Origin: Asterella californica
Lineage: Eukaryota; Streptophyta; Marchantiopsida; Marchantiales; Aytoniaceae
Direction: 5' to 3'
Assembly (NCBI GenBank): GCA_036924285.1
Contig: JAYKYS010000016.1
Coordinates: forward strand, 7,502,001-7,566,000
DNA length: 64,000 nucleotides
Part shown: positions 13,301 through 26,400 of the stretch, piece by piece
How positions within the stretch are numbered: position 1 is the stretch's first letter
How the letters are laid out: each line of letters opens with the position of its first letter
Notes under the pieces: model-generated
What the model saw: only the letters and a program-made list of their open reading frames with translations
Database searches by the model: none
What the model was told of the DNA's origin: nothing
Position numbers and translations under genes: made by a program

Positions 13301-13484
13301 TAATCGTTGCTCAATAATATGCATCCCAAACGAGGCGGAGAAGAGTGCACACACGTGATTCCAGAACAACAATACCGAGAGCTCGGAATACAGATATGAT
13401 CAAACGTCAAAAATTACCAATTCCTTTCACACGAAAGGTCTAGGTAGTAAATTAAGCGTGCAACTCTCTCCCATAATATGAAAG
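10314..13484. other. AT-rich transposon-derived spacer
   Basis: Segments near 10340-10530, and less clearly near 12000-12120, resemble the arms of the inverted-repeat element at 13485-14874 (shared CGGACTT...CTC..GAGCGC and CTTAGTATA motifs). The hairpin at 11373-11400 lies here. Motifs like GTACAAGG.CGT.GGGGA..C.TATTC.CCTC recur at about 10537 and 11863. No coding region is recognisable. Confidence 0.5.
11373..11400. repeat. Perfect hairpin CCCATGTACACT
   Basis: Twelve-base arms (11373-11384 and 11389-11400) enclose a four-base loop. The sequence shares its CCCATGTACA core and its TATTCAC left flank with the hairpin at 10228-10257. A GGAAG/CTTCC hairpin lies just upstream (about 11346-11361). 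Confidence 0.75.
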
Positions 13485-14874
13485 GTGAATAATATGCATG
13501 CAACATCAACTTTCTGGGAACTTTTGTTCTCTTTTTGTTAGCAGAGAATTATATAAATATTAAATAAAATATATGTACTAAGTAGACGTAAATAATTAAA
13601 AGTTCCATAAATATTATTTGTTAACCCATGCCTGCAAACACAAAGAGAACAGAAAAAATCAATAAGTCTTGTGTGGATTGTCGCGCGTCAGGAGGTATAA
13701 GTCCGGGGTACTATACTAAGAATTCATAATTTCATCAGATGTTTGATTTAATACCTAACCCTTTCGGTCGGAAGGGTTAGGCATTAAATTAAACGGCATT
13801 CCTCCTGTTCCGAACTCGGAAGAGGGTGAATATACATGCATGACTTGAATGTGCATATGAAAGAGGTGACTATGCATGCAATCAAAAGAAAGAAGGCACC
13901 GTAATTGGATAAAACAAAATACATAATAGGAAATCAATAATTAGTTATGACATATCTGAATCTGGACCCATCAACTTGTGATCAAATGAAATATACGTTT
14001 GATAAGTCCATTTAATGTCTATGGTGGTATTTACTACAAATCGACGAACAATGTAATTTGTTAGCTGAAGATCATAAAGGTGGTCATTTTTATGTGATTC
14101 CATCTGAATAGATCTGATAATTATATATGAACATATTTGAAAATCTGACAATTACGTTATGTGAAAATAGCAAAAGGCTCTGCATGCAGTGGACTTGTCT
14201 TTGCCCAAGGGTCGCTTACAATGCATGGTGTGCAGGGGCCTTCCACTACATACATTTTGTAGTAAATAATTTATCTCATATTCATGATCTTACACTACTC
14301 GATAAATAATTTAGTCTTAGAAGTCACACAACTCTATACCGAGAACTGGTATTGCCATTGTGAAAATATTTTATAATATTATTTGATCACTAGAGTGGTT
14401 ATCAAGTTAAGTCTTTTGTATTATTCTCGTGATATCCTTTTTGTCTAACACGAATGTGGATGATATCGTTTTTTTTGTTAGAAAGGCTTTATATTCCCAT
14501 CAGTTCATAAAGAGGCATATAGATTTTATCATCTATGAAATATTTCAAACCTCTAGTATCTTCCGGTTAAAAAACAACGACGATGAAGACGAGTAGGAGC
14601 ATTATTAAATCAAACGTCTGATTAAATTATTAATTATTGAGTACAGTACTCCGGACTTGTACCTCCTGAAGCGCGACAATCCACACTAGACTTATTGATT
14701 TTTTCTTTTTCTCCTCGTGTTTGCAGACATGGACTAACAAATAACATTTATGGAATTTTTCAATTATCTATATCTACTTAGTATATACATTTTATTTAAT
14801 ATTTATATAATTCCCTGTTAACAAAAAGAAAACACAAGTTCTCAGAAATTTCATGTTGCAGGCATATTATTACG
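13485..14874. mobile_element. Non-autonomous element with ~270-bp terminal inverted repeats
   Basis: The left arm (about 13485-13753) and the right arm (about 14601-14874) are inverted copies matching over nearly their whole length, by eye at roughly 85 percent. Shared blocks include AATTATATAAATATTAAATA, the GTGTGGATTGTCGCGC core and GTTTGATTTAATA at the inner ends. The interior (13754-14600) starts with a CCTAACCCTT/AAGGGTTAGG hairpin and encodes no recognisable transposase. The size and long arms suggest a foldback or Mutator-like non-autonomous transposon. Target duplications were not identified with confidence. Confidence 0.7.
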
Positions 14875-16239
14875 TGGTTGTACGTTAAAATAGTCCTTAC
14901 GCACATATTTTTGAGCACTTTGGAAAACGTAAAATATATCTTCTGCTTCAAGATTTTCTAATCAGACTTGATTAATTTCAAATTCGATTGTTAACTCATC
15001 TAAGTCCCATCTAAATACAAGGAAAGAACTAGATCGAATGATTGGAGGAAGGGGTTTTACGCGGCAAAAGCACACTAAAGAGTGGGTTGAATGAGGTAAG
15101 GAGTGTCCTTCCGAGACGGAAGCCGAGGCAGGGCACTCCTTTACTCCTTTACTCCTTTACTTGGCATACATGCATCCTATTCTATATAGCTCACAATTGT
15201 GGGTTGTATCCATAAATAGTTCGCATTTTGAATGGAGGAGTATAGCACTGGAAGGCACAACTCGCTGTTATTTTACCCCCATCATTCCTTTGAAAGTTGA
15301 CTCTAGGTGACCACAAAGGAAACTAAGCATCCCCAACGACTGGAAGAAGCTGACTGTGCGAGAGAAAAAATTACATCAACATATTTCTGTCACGGGAGTG
15401 GCTTGGGTTCATTTAGCATAACTTTCAGGTCGTTATGATTTTTCTCTTCTGATGCAGAATAGATAACCTTTAAAGAGAAAGCGGAGTGGTGGTTTTTCGG
15501 TGTGCGGAAGAGTAGGCAGTTAGAGAATGCATTTTTTCTCGCCTTGACAATTTGTACTCTGGAAAAAAAAATGTAACTGTCAAAATGATATCTGAACCTA
15601 GAGTATCATCTGTTAGCTGCATAACAGAAATCTGGTAGCCGGAGACTGTTCTGTTGATCAGTACTGAACTATTATTAAGCAACGTATGCAAGGACTATTT
15701 GTTGGCTAGTTGCATCTTCAAGGGTTTTCTTTGGAGTATGTGCTGCTATCTTGACGCCTCTGCAACAAACAGTAAAAATTATTCAAGTGTGATATGAGTT
15801 GACAAAAGAACAGATAACTCATAACTTCAACGCAGACAAGAGTGTCTCCCGGACTACAACTCCTGCAGCGTGCTGAAGGACTTGTTACTTTAATTTATGA
15901 ATAAATGTATATCTTAACCTTCCTGATGGATTACGTAATAAATTTAACTTGCCTTTCTCTCCATCTTCAGATCAAAGAGTTGAATAAGCACTATAATATT
16001 ATCAATCATCAGTCAGGATACGCATGGTCAAAGTGCTAAGCATGGAAATTAGGGATCAGAAGTAATATACCATGCGTTTAGGAAAAATGATCTCTCTTGA
16101 TGGGAGCACTTACGTGACTTGTGAAGTTGTGAATGGTATGTTTACGACAACCTAAAACGCTGATACTCACTTCTACAGCATCTGTCATAGTGGGGAAATC
16201 CTGTTATCCGGCCGTGATAGCGTAGGACGAACCTCGCCT
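14875..16239. other. Intergenic DNA upstream of MED13
   Basis: This mixed-composition spacer has a run of three ACTCCTTT-like units at about 15135-15160. The segment near 15850-15880 (CCCGGACTACAACTCCTGCAGCG) resembles part of the inverted-repeat element arms. No gene is supported. Confidence 0.4.
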
Positions 16240-17435
16240 TCATAGGAGAAGGGAGAAGAGAGAAGAGAGAAGCGAGAAGCAGGAGGAAGAAGAGCAAGAA
16301 CTATATTTTGCGTGTGTCGAACTGAGGACAGAACGGATCCGTACCCGCGAGAGTTTTGGAAGCTTGTGGCGAGTGGGGTATCTGCAGTCGCGAGAACAGG
16401 AAGGGATGGTGGAAGTCCTTGAGCAGCAGGTTCGGGCGGGTCGTGTGTGAAACAAGACGAGGGACGCTGGGGCTCGGACGCGCCAAATTCTAAGCTAGAA
16501 ACAGGAGAAGCGAAGGAAGGGAAGTGACGTGAAGAGAGAGGAACCTAGACGTCGGGCAGGCGTCGAGAGTGGGGTAGGACAGAAGACCGGGGGATCAGTT
16601 GGGGAGGGAAACCAGCATAGTAGCGTTGGAACGAACAGGCCAAGCCACGCGCCGACTCTTGCAAGTTTCGGTAAGAGCAAGCCTGTTCGAAATCGAACGA
16701 AGGAAACGGGCAGGGCAGGGAAGGGAGCGAAGGGGTGGTGGGGGGTTGGAGTTGGAGCAGGTGATGCTGGCTGCGGATGGACGACCAGGAGTTGGCAGGA
16801 TCTGCGGGAGAACTTCGCCCCGGAGGAGAAGGCACGAGGAGCAGGGATGCAACACGGAGTTTCCCAGGACCAGCTTAGTAGGGGGGTTCGGTGTAGAATA
16901 CACGAGGAAAACAGGGGGTAGGAAGGGAAGGAAATAGGTGTGAGGGTTCGAGTCCTGTGGTCGCGGTCAGAGTATTGTTCGTTTCGCATTTTGGCACTCC
17001 AGAGGCACATATATTCGGATTTAATATCCTGGCGCGGAGACTAGCTTTGGGAGATCGTTAGATTCCGTGGAAGTCACAGGCCCAGAGATGAGAGAAGCGT
17101 TTTCTAACATGATGTATATCGACAACGACCGCGTTCGTCCTTTCGTGGTCGACTTGGGACCTCGGAAGACGTGCCCTCTCAAGTGTATACGTTTGTTCAC
17201 AGTACCCTCTGGTTTTAACTTCGTGGAGAGTGTCGTAGCCGCTGCATGCGACTCAGCTCCAATTTAATTACGAGTTCGCTTTCGAGCGGCAGAAAAACCT
17301 GCAGATAATTCCCGTTCCGGATTTCCTACTCTCGGAGCTGAAGCAGAAATACAGCCTGAGCTTTTTCTCTGAAGTCGCCTAGGTTACTTATGAGCTATTT
17401 TTCCTACTGGCGACGCCTTGAACGACACACCCAAG
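16240..17435 (+). promoter_or_regulatory. GC- and purine-rich leader/promoter of MED13
   Basis: Composition changes sharply at about 16235 to GA-rich and then GC-rich DNA (GAGAAGGGAGAAGAGAGAAG and following), unlike the spacer to the left. This marks the promoter or first transcribed region of the MED13 gene. Several ATGs precede the MED13 start, including frames of 130 codons (16529-16921) and 66 codons (17067-17267). They look like upstream ORFs or chance frames in a GC-rich leader rather than separate genes. The transcription start and any leader intron are not resolved. Confidence 0.55.
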
Positions 17436-20400
17436 ATGCTTACCAACATTTTCAGAATTGTACGAGAGCATATTTTTTCCCCTTCTTAAATTTATTTGCA
17501 GCAAAAGAGAATTTAGCCGCTTAATTTTGGTCGCAGAGCCTGCAGCCTATTTCTAGTTCTCGACGCGTGTTTTCCTCCATTCGAACTGTGGTGGTTTATA
17601 TTCATGTTATACTCCCGGTTACTTCTCAGGCATGAATCTATGACGCTCGTCTGTCCTGTTGTTGCAGTCCGGGTTGCATCAAGTCTCATGGTTTCAGCTC
17701 ACTCCAGATGTCGACCGCTCCTCGCCGAGCACTTTGAGGTACGAATGAATCTTCTAGCTCTGAATTGATATGAATATCCATATGCGGTTGGCGTCCTAGA
17801 TCTGGACTAAATGAGAGAGCTATGCGGTTTTTACTCCAGTGCAACTGTTGGAAGTGTCGAAGGTGTCTTCCCATGTTGTTATCTCTGCTGGGCAGGGAAC
17901 CGATTACGTAGGTTTTTCCATGGTCCTGGTGCTTGTGTTTGAGTCGGCAAAAATTTCTGATAGACCCAACTTCCGTTTTCTGCTCGCATGAGTCGTAAAC
18001 TTCGCTCTTGAGCTTCTTCCCGGACGGTTGGTTTCATGGTTCACTGAACTCTTATGCTCCCTCTTTAGTGGTATTAAGGGTGTTAAATGTCGCCAGCGTG
18101 TTTTGGTATACCGCAGTAGTTAACATAACTTATTGAGATACATATGAAGTGGAGGCATTAAAGAGGTTATAACTCTGTCCTGTCTTACTTGAGTGGAACC
18201 TACCTATGCCTGCGAGGTTGGTGGCCGTTTATGTGCAAATTGATCAGATTGCGATATATATTTGTGTATTCCTAGTCCCTCTTATGCTCGAGTGGAGTAG
18301 CACAGTGGATATAAGGTGGACCGGTTTGTATTCACCTACAGTTACGAAGTGTGTAGTCGAGGCGTACGATTCGTGACTGCTTTTGTGTCACTGAATGGAG
18401 TTACAGAAATCTCCATTCAGTTGTTCATGTTTTCAGTGGCTTGTGAGAGTGGAGGTTATCGTTGCACGAAGTTATTACTATATTGATGACATTATCTTGT
18501 GGTAGTTAGGTGTTTCAGTGAACACCTACTCATTACCTACAGCTGTGTCCCTAACTTTTGTTGGGAGAATTGCCTCTAACCTCTACCTTCGTCATGGTTG
18601 ACAATCTGGTGTTGTAAATGCTGGTGCGATTATTCCAGGATGCCTCATGTTTGCTTCTCCAGACTATGTATGTTGTGTTTCTGTACGTTTATGTTTGTCA
18701 TTTAGTGAGATAACTTGCCCTTTCTGCACTCTGTTTTTTGGCTTACCGCTCTACATTACAGTTATAGCTGCTCTCGTGCTCAGATCGTTATGCATTGCAT
18801 TTTATACTTGTATTCTGTTCTGCACCTACCTGGGGGTACCATATTGGAAATGTGCTTTCCCTACACATTTCCCCTTGGCGCGACCTCGCTATACATTCGC
18901 TAACTTCTCAAACCAAAATGCAAAATAATTGGCTAACTCCAGTTGGCATGTTACGCACATTCTGCCCCTAATCGCTTCTTACTATGTACTTGGCCGGGCT
19001 ACTTGCGTGTTACCTCCATGCTAGACAGTGGTCTTGAGAACGTCTGCCATTCTCGACGTAAGAATATAGCTTCACAAACGAAGTTAGCATACATGTTACC
19101 ACTCTTTGTTACTTACTTTGTACTTGCATGGGTTCAAAAATATTTGGGGTTACCTGAGTGTGCGGAGGAAGTTACTGTTTCTCAGAAAATTGCTTTACCC
19201 GTGTACCACGTTATTAATGTCATTATCTGTCATCCTATGTTCTCAGGAAAGAGAAGAATCGTCAGGATGCCACGAACATGCAGGTTATGATGGCACATTT
19301 GCGGCTTCAAAGCGAAGGACACCTCAGTGCGTGGACAGCAAGCCCTACCAAGGAGGGATCTGTAGTGCGCGCCTCAACCTCAGGTTGGTCTTAGTTAGGC
19401 GATTATTAGAGGAAGATAAACATGTGATGCTATTCGTTTTAAGCCAGTCACTCAGTACTACCCTCATGTCCCTCTCTCGTGCTTACACACAGTGGATACG
19501 ACCCTGATGTACACTTCGATCAGTTTTCAGAGCTCTGGCCTGTTTGGTAAGCCTTTGTCAGGAAGAGTAAGCACCTAGAGTAGTGCAACTTGAGGGCTTT
19601 TCCCCGAGTGGTGTTATTAGCTTATGTCGTGTGTAGCATGTTTCCTACTGAGGTTCTTGGTAGCGCTTACGGATTGGACCAGCCGAAGCCCCCTACGGGT
19701 TGTAGCATTGAGAGCTTCTCCGATCGTAGTGTGAGGTTTGTTCGGTGATTTCTGGGAAACCGCTACTCTCTTCGGGAGCCATGTATGGCGGAGGATTTCA
19801 CTTTGTCCAGCCGATCTTGATGACGAATCAGTGGGTTCGTTTTCGCTGCGTGCAGATGAAAGAGTGAAATTATGGATATTTTCACCCGGTCGGCACGAGA
19901 ATATAAGTCCGGCCGTTCACCCCATAATCATGGGACTTAAAGGTGAGGGACAAGCTCCGTGAAAATTTTGAAGTGAGAAATTATGATTTGAAGAGGTTTT
20001 GTTGTCCTCTGTGGCGAGGTTGATGTCAAGAGAACACACCGCTCGCACTACGCGAAGAGTGTATTTTCCTCTTTGCAGTAGATTTCAGTTATTCCTTTTA
20101 AGTTTTCTATTAGTCTTGTTATAGCTTTATAAACTTGCGTCTTGTTGTATTCATGTAGTTTCTGCGCACGCGGTGGGCTCAGTGCTATCTTTGCTATCTC
20201 ACATAATCTGTTAACGACCTCCACACTATAATGGCTTTGTTTTTGTCCGTCAGAAACTTGTTGCGTGGTCTAGAGTCGCGTCTCTATCTTTATCTCTCCA
20301 AGTCTTGTATGACCCAAGGAGTTTATTATCGAAATCGATAGGTTTTTGGATCGGCTTATCAGTGGCTAAGTCACAGCTTTTCCTTTCGTGCCCTCCATAG

Positions 20401-23400
20401 TGGTTGGAGCTGGCTTTTGGTGTGCTCCTGGCGACAACGAAGAAGTCGGAGCCGCTTTATCCGAAGCGCTTCGCAATCGCCTTGAAAGGTCATTCCTTGC
20501 CATGCTGTCTTTACGATGTGCTCGAATAATACTCGGTAGGAGTTGAGTATGAGGCTCAAGGACGAGCAGGAGATGTCTGATTTCCCCAGTTTGCAGGAGA
20601 TCAACTTGTTATCGTTACAGATTGCAAACCTTGATTCTGGTAGCAGTACTTTCCACTTGGTTAGTTTGCATTTGTCTCTAGGTTGGTTTATTTACAGTTA
20701 TGTACTTCTTTCGTGTTCAGAGTACACCAGTACAGAGTAGTTGCCAGCCACCATACGAACATATACAAAGTCGTCATAGTTTTGTGGTTCCGTGTTATTT
20801 TCAGTCCAGTGGTTAGGTTACGCTAGTTTTTGAATCTAGGAATTAGCCCCTTACGACTTTCATACTAAATGCAGATCGTTGAGAAGTCTATCGTATGTCC
20901 GGTTTGGGGATGTTTTCGTTAAATGCAGGAGACACGGCGTTCTTGAATCAAGGTAATGTTTCTCTGTCAGCAGTGCATTATCAGTAAACAGGGCCTCTTT
21001 GGAGTTTGATATTTTCTTATTATGGAGTCCGTGATCTGCAGTTTCCTGTATACACGTTGTTTCCTCGTCTATTGTTGAGCTCCACGTTGCTCTGATTGTC
21101 CGAGAAGACATCCTGTGCACCAATCCATAGAACAGGAAGTATCACACACATACAGCGGAGAGTGGTGCTTAGTAGGCAGACGTAATGAAAAATTAGTGCA
21201 TTTGAGGTATTGCAAGTTCTGGAATGACCACAGCCAAACGCTCTGCGTTTGAAGGAAGCAAGTTACCGAGGGTTGTGCTAGAAACAATCATGAAGATTTG
21301 GTGAATAGTGGTAACTGGGTGGTGAAGCCGTCTATGTAAAATTCGTGGAATGGACGCCTTCACCAATGGAGGGCCCTTCTCCCAAGTTTGAGACGAGCTT
21401 CCAGCGGACTCAAAGAATAGGCCAAGTTCATTACAGGAATTTTCAAGGCTCTATATAAGTGAGATGTTATAAGTTCGGAACTCTTGTGGATCGGGCTCTG
21501 TAATCCTCCCCAGGAACTGTTCAGTTTCTGTAGCCTGTAATCAGTCCCCTAGATCAGTTGAACTTGCTTGTAAAGAGGTGCTATATGAATTAGTCCCAAC
21601 TGGCCCTGGTCCACGCATTTGGAGTTGAAAATCACAAGCCTGAAGAATTTGTCCTAACCGGTCTAAGTCCTGTTACGGATGCCAGAACTCACAAGTTTAT
21701 TATGGAAGACTAAAATTTGATCTAAAATTCACTCGGTGTAGTGAGCATGTTGTGGACTTGCAGTAAACTACTGCTCTTTCTGTCATGGACCTTTTCCGAG
21801 GTTATACCTTAGTAAAATGGAAGGTTCTCAGTGCACCAAGTTCTGGACTGCGCACATTAATCTCCGCATATTGCTGATACGTATTATTCTTGTGAATACG
21901 CATGACAGGAAAGTGTTACCAACCTGCGAACTGGTGTTTATGGGAAGTGACGAGGCCTTGTTTGTGCACGTAATAGTGCGACGAAAGTGCGTATTCTAAC
22001 CTTAGTCGTGTGAAGAAAATAGAAGTGTTCTGTCCAATTTTTACAATCCCGTTTGTTGACGGCTAAGTAAATGGTGCCTATTCATCGTCGTATCTTGGAG
22101 TAGTTGACATTGTCTAGCATCAGAGTCGCTAGTGGATTCCTTTATGCACAGGTGAGCGTGGGGCTTTGTACTACCCGCTGGAAGAAGCTAATCCTTCAGT
22201 TGACCAACAGGAGAGTAAGGCTACTAGCGGCTCAGGATATGCAGCAGGCTCTAGCACAACAACAACGGAATAGTGATCATCCGACGGAAAACAGTCTAAC
22301 CGGTATACTGTTAGACCTCTTTCTTAGTACGAAGCTAGGATATGTATGTGCACTCTTTCATCGATCATAGAGCTACCGGTAGTGTGTCCTGTGTTTCAAT
22401 AGTTTTGAACTCTTTTAGCAACTAGAAGGCTTCGGATACGGCAAGCAGTCTTCCTTTAAGTGATCTGAAAACGAGCAACTTTATTCTATATTTAACACTC
22501 TGGCTTGGGCAGTGGCAGTGGCTCCCTATGGGCTTAGTGGGCGACTTACTGGATGTTGTCCCGGAGATCTTGTGAGTGTACTATATCGCAGGTAACCCTT
22601 CATATTTGAAGCTTTAATAATCTATCCCACAATTCGAAGGATGACTCAGACGTTTGTTCTGTATTTTAAGTATGCTTGTAGACCGACATATATATTACGT
22701 TTAAGAATATTAAGTTGCATGCTCCTCGTGTATCTTTTGGTAGTTAGCTTCTTGAGTGTACACCTGCTCATTACCTACAGCTGCGTCAGTGACCTTTGTG
22801 CACTAAATTGTTTTTATATTCTTCTGCCTGACTGGTCGTTCATTGCACTCGTCACTTCTGGCTGCTTATACTGATTGTTCTTGGACGTATGTACACTAAC
22901 TCTCTTAACTAGGTTTTGCAATCCCATATTTTATTGGCTATTGAGGCTTATTACATTACTTGTTACTTATTTGTATTTTAGCCCAGGTTTTCAGTTCTGC
23001 ATTAGATTCTTGATTTCGAACTTGCACTGCATACCTTAGAAGTCACTACTTGGCACTTCCAAACCTAGGGGCACCATCTCAGGTAATGTGCGCCGCACTT
23101 CACATTCCCATCGGTCAGTCTCCTAAGGTTACAGAGTTACGTTAAGTTGACGTTCCAAGATAGCATACAGGTCACCTTTCTCTTTTGTACTTGGGTTATT
23201 CTACTGGGTGTTACCTCTATCGTTTAGCGTGGTTCGTGCTCCTTAGCTGAGCTGCCATTCTCCCGGACGATTAATGTGTTGTTTGACACACAAATTAGGG
23301 CACATGTACACCACTCTTCCTTGTACTTCCATGGGTTCAGAACTATTTGGGGTTTACCTAAGTGTGCGGGGGAAGTTACTGTTTTCTCCGGAAACTGCTT

Positions 23401-26400
23401 TATCCGCGTACCATGATATATTAAGTCTTTACGCAAGCGCTAACTTCACTTTTCAATAGCATACATGCCACCTTTCGTTTGATAAGTCAGTATGTACTCC
23501 TTGAGTAGTTAGGTTCTTGAGTGTACACCTACTCATTACCTACATGCATCAGTGACCGAAGGGCAAAAATTCTTCCTATATTCTTGCGCCTGTCTGATCG
23601 TTAACTCGCAGACTCATGTAAACTAACTCTCTCCTGTGTGTTTTTGAAATCCCATTCTCTATTGGCCATCCAAACAGTTTATTATTTTATTTTCATTGTG
23701 GTTAGCTAGGATTTCAGTTCTGCAGTATATTCTCCATTTAGATTCGATTAGATTAGCTAACCCCCCATATATCAAGTTAGTGCACATTGGGGCCCTGTTT
23801 ACTACTTACTATTCGCCGTGTTATTTGCGGGCTACCTATGTGCTAGAGCGTGGTCCTTGATTAAATCTTCCATTCTCGACCTACGAAGTTATGTTCTTCC
23901 TTGGGTTACGTACGAGTGTATGTTATTCGTTGGGTTATTCTACTGGGTTACCTCTGTGTACGAGTGTCGTTCTTGTTCCACTGCTGAACTGCCAGCGCTC
24001 ATGGGACGAATCAGATATATGAAGTTGCCAGTTAGTAACACTTCATGGATGTCTGGGTTTTGTCGTACGGTTACTCGGAACAGTTCCCGACCTGCAATTA
24101 TGTCGTGGCTAAAATACATTGTTAGAAATTTATAGGATCCTTCAAAGTAAGACTTCACGTTTCATGAATTTTTTGTCACTCACGCCTAAAGTAGCAGCCG
24201 TCACATGTAAGGTTACGATGGATTACCTCAATGGTTCTCAGTTGAGTGACTATTTTGTCCGCCATTTACATAGGGTTTTGCTTGCTTAATTGTGTTATTT
24301 GCCGTTAGTGCTTTGCTAATTCGAACTTTATTGGCTTTTTTGCTTTCCATTACAAGCAGTATTTTGTTGCTGGCAGCCTTCCACAACCTACGTATTACTT
24401 TCAAGTCTCCGTTGAGTCAAAGTGGTTTGACGTCAGAAACTGGGCATTGTTTGAGAGCTAACACACGTGAGAAAACCCACCAAGTAGCGCCAGTCGCCAA
24501 AGGTCGGCTCCCGAGAAATGCTGTAGGGAGCGAAGGGAATAGCAGCACCTGCTTTTCTAGGGATTTGTTAGCAAGCGCTGTTATCCGTCCTTGCTCTCCG
24601 ATCGTTATCGCCAAAAGACGTCATTGCCGCTCTGGAGCCTTTGACTGCCGGACTATTATTGCCCAATGATTCCTGTGATATATTTAAAGTTGCATAGAAA
24701 CCCTCTGAAACCATGATAGTTACGTCGGGAAGAATTTTGTCGGGAGGTTCCTTACTTGTGCTGTAAAAGTGCAGTCGCTTGTATAGCAGGAGATGTCCTG
24801 ATCCTCCGGAGAGGTAACGGATTGCGAGGATCACCCCACTTTTCTTCGCCGTGTGATTAGCCATTTCTGTATTAGTCCGACATCATCTGTGTGCAGAACC
24901 TAACGCAGTGAGTCAACCTTACGAGATTTGACTTTTGGCGAGTAACTAACAATCCTCCGTGCAATATTTCACGAGCTGAGATTAGCTGCCTATATACTAT
25001 TTCGAAGTTGCTTTTGAAGAGCTTTCTTTCAGGTTTCTCCTCTTTTGTTAATCACTTGGTTTTGCAGCTGGTTTAAGAACAGCACGGCTGTAACCTTGGC
25101 TCAGGGTGAAGGCCTGCAGATTCTGGGCTGGCTCAACCTACAAGCTGATTCCGCCAGTGCTGCCAATGCTGGTGCTGTTGCAGCAAGCTGCAGGCTTTTA
25201 CTGCATCGTCTCTACCTTTTCGCGTGGTGTCGTCTTCATCACCATCGAGCAGTGGCGGAGCCGCGGTCCAGTCATGTTATGCTGAAGTTTGGGTCGGCCA
25301 GGCGCAAGGTAACGTCGAACAAACAGGCACGGCAGGGTCAAGCCCAGGAAATACTGGAAGTTCACAAGGCAATGCCGATCCGTCCTTGGATCAAGCACGT
25401 GAGGGTGATGACGAGGGTCAAGTGAAGGCTGCAGAAGATGCGAAGATTGACGGGAAGGTGCTAATATATCCTATGGAGACGGTGTTGGCTCCAGTTCTTC
25501 CTCCTGTACCTTCACGCACTTACTTGAGGAGGTAGCTTTCCAAGAGTAATGACTACAAGTCACGTTGATTCTATGCGTAAAATCTGGCGAGCTTCACTGT
25601 CTGTAGCTGTGTAAGCTGCTTGTTGCTGTTAAGCTGTTTGTTGCTGTTAACTGCGAGCCTCTTAGCTCACCATAGGTGTCGTTGAACATTATCGTGCTAT
25701 TGATGTTTTCACTTTTATATCAGGTGCTTGTACTGTTGTGCTGTTAAGAGTCCTAATCCAAATTAGGACTCGGGATTAACTTTGGTGTGACTTTGGTGGT
25801 TTTTGGCACGAGCAGATGCTGGTTGCAAGAGTGGGCTGGGACGCATTGGTTAGAGGACAGTGCAATACCAGGACTCAATTGGTAAGTGCGCTTATGAACT
25901 TTTCAAGCCACCGAACTCCGGTTTGAGACTTTCCGTTTGCTGGAAAACAGCAGTCTCTGTATTATGAGGGTTAGCAAAGGTCATATATGTAGGAGGAACG
26001 ATACGTCGATGTTCAAGTATGTTAGATTATGGTGCGTACTCCACGAGAAGAGCTCATCCTTCCTGCCGAAGCTACACATCCCGTATATTTAACATCTTGT
26101 GCAATTGCTGTTTAGTTACGATACGATATAAGCGACAGTCATCCCTTCCCTTCCATGCTATCTTTTCAGCTTTGATTATCCACTTGATTATTTATGCCAT
26201 GTTACGAGGAACATTCGACTCTAATCACCAGACGATATTGGATGGATAAGCCGGCAGGGTTCTTGATCTAAGCACGATCACGTACACTACGCCTATATTA
26301 GTCTGCTCCTCACCTTATACAAGTTATCAATACCAGGGTTGTGGTATACCTTACATATGTCCTCCGCTCGACCTGGTTATATACATTCGCGAACTTCTCA

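Noticed and set aside
16930..16975. GGTTCGAGTCC, matching a tRNA B-box consensus
   Set aside because: No A box, no anticodon stem-loop and no acceptor pairing at the expected distances; it lies in the GC-rich MED13 leader.
16529..17010. Long overlapping open frames on both strands (130 and 171 codons)
   Set aside because: They overlap in GC-rich, skewed DNA, have low-complexity translations and match no family; best read as the MED13 leader.
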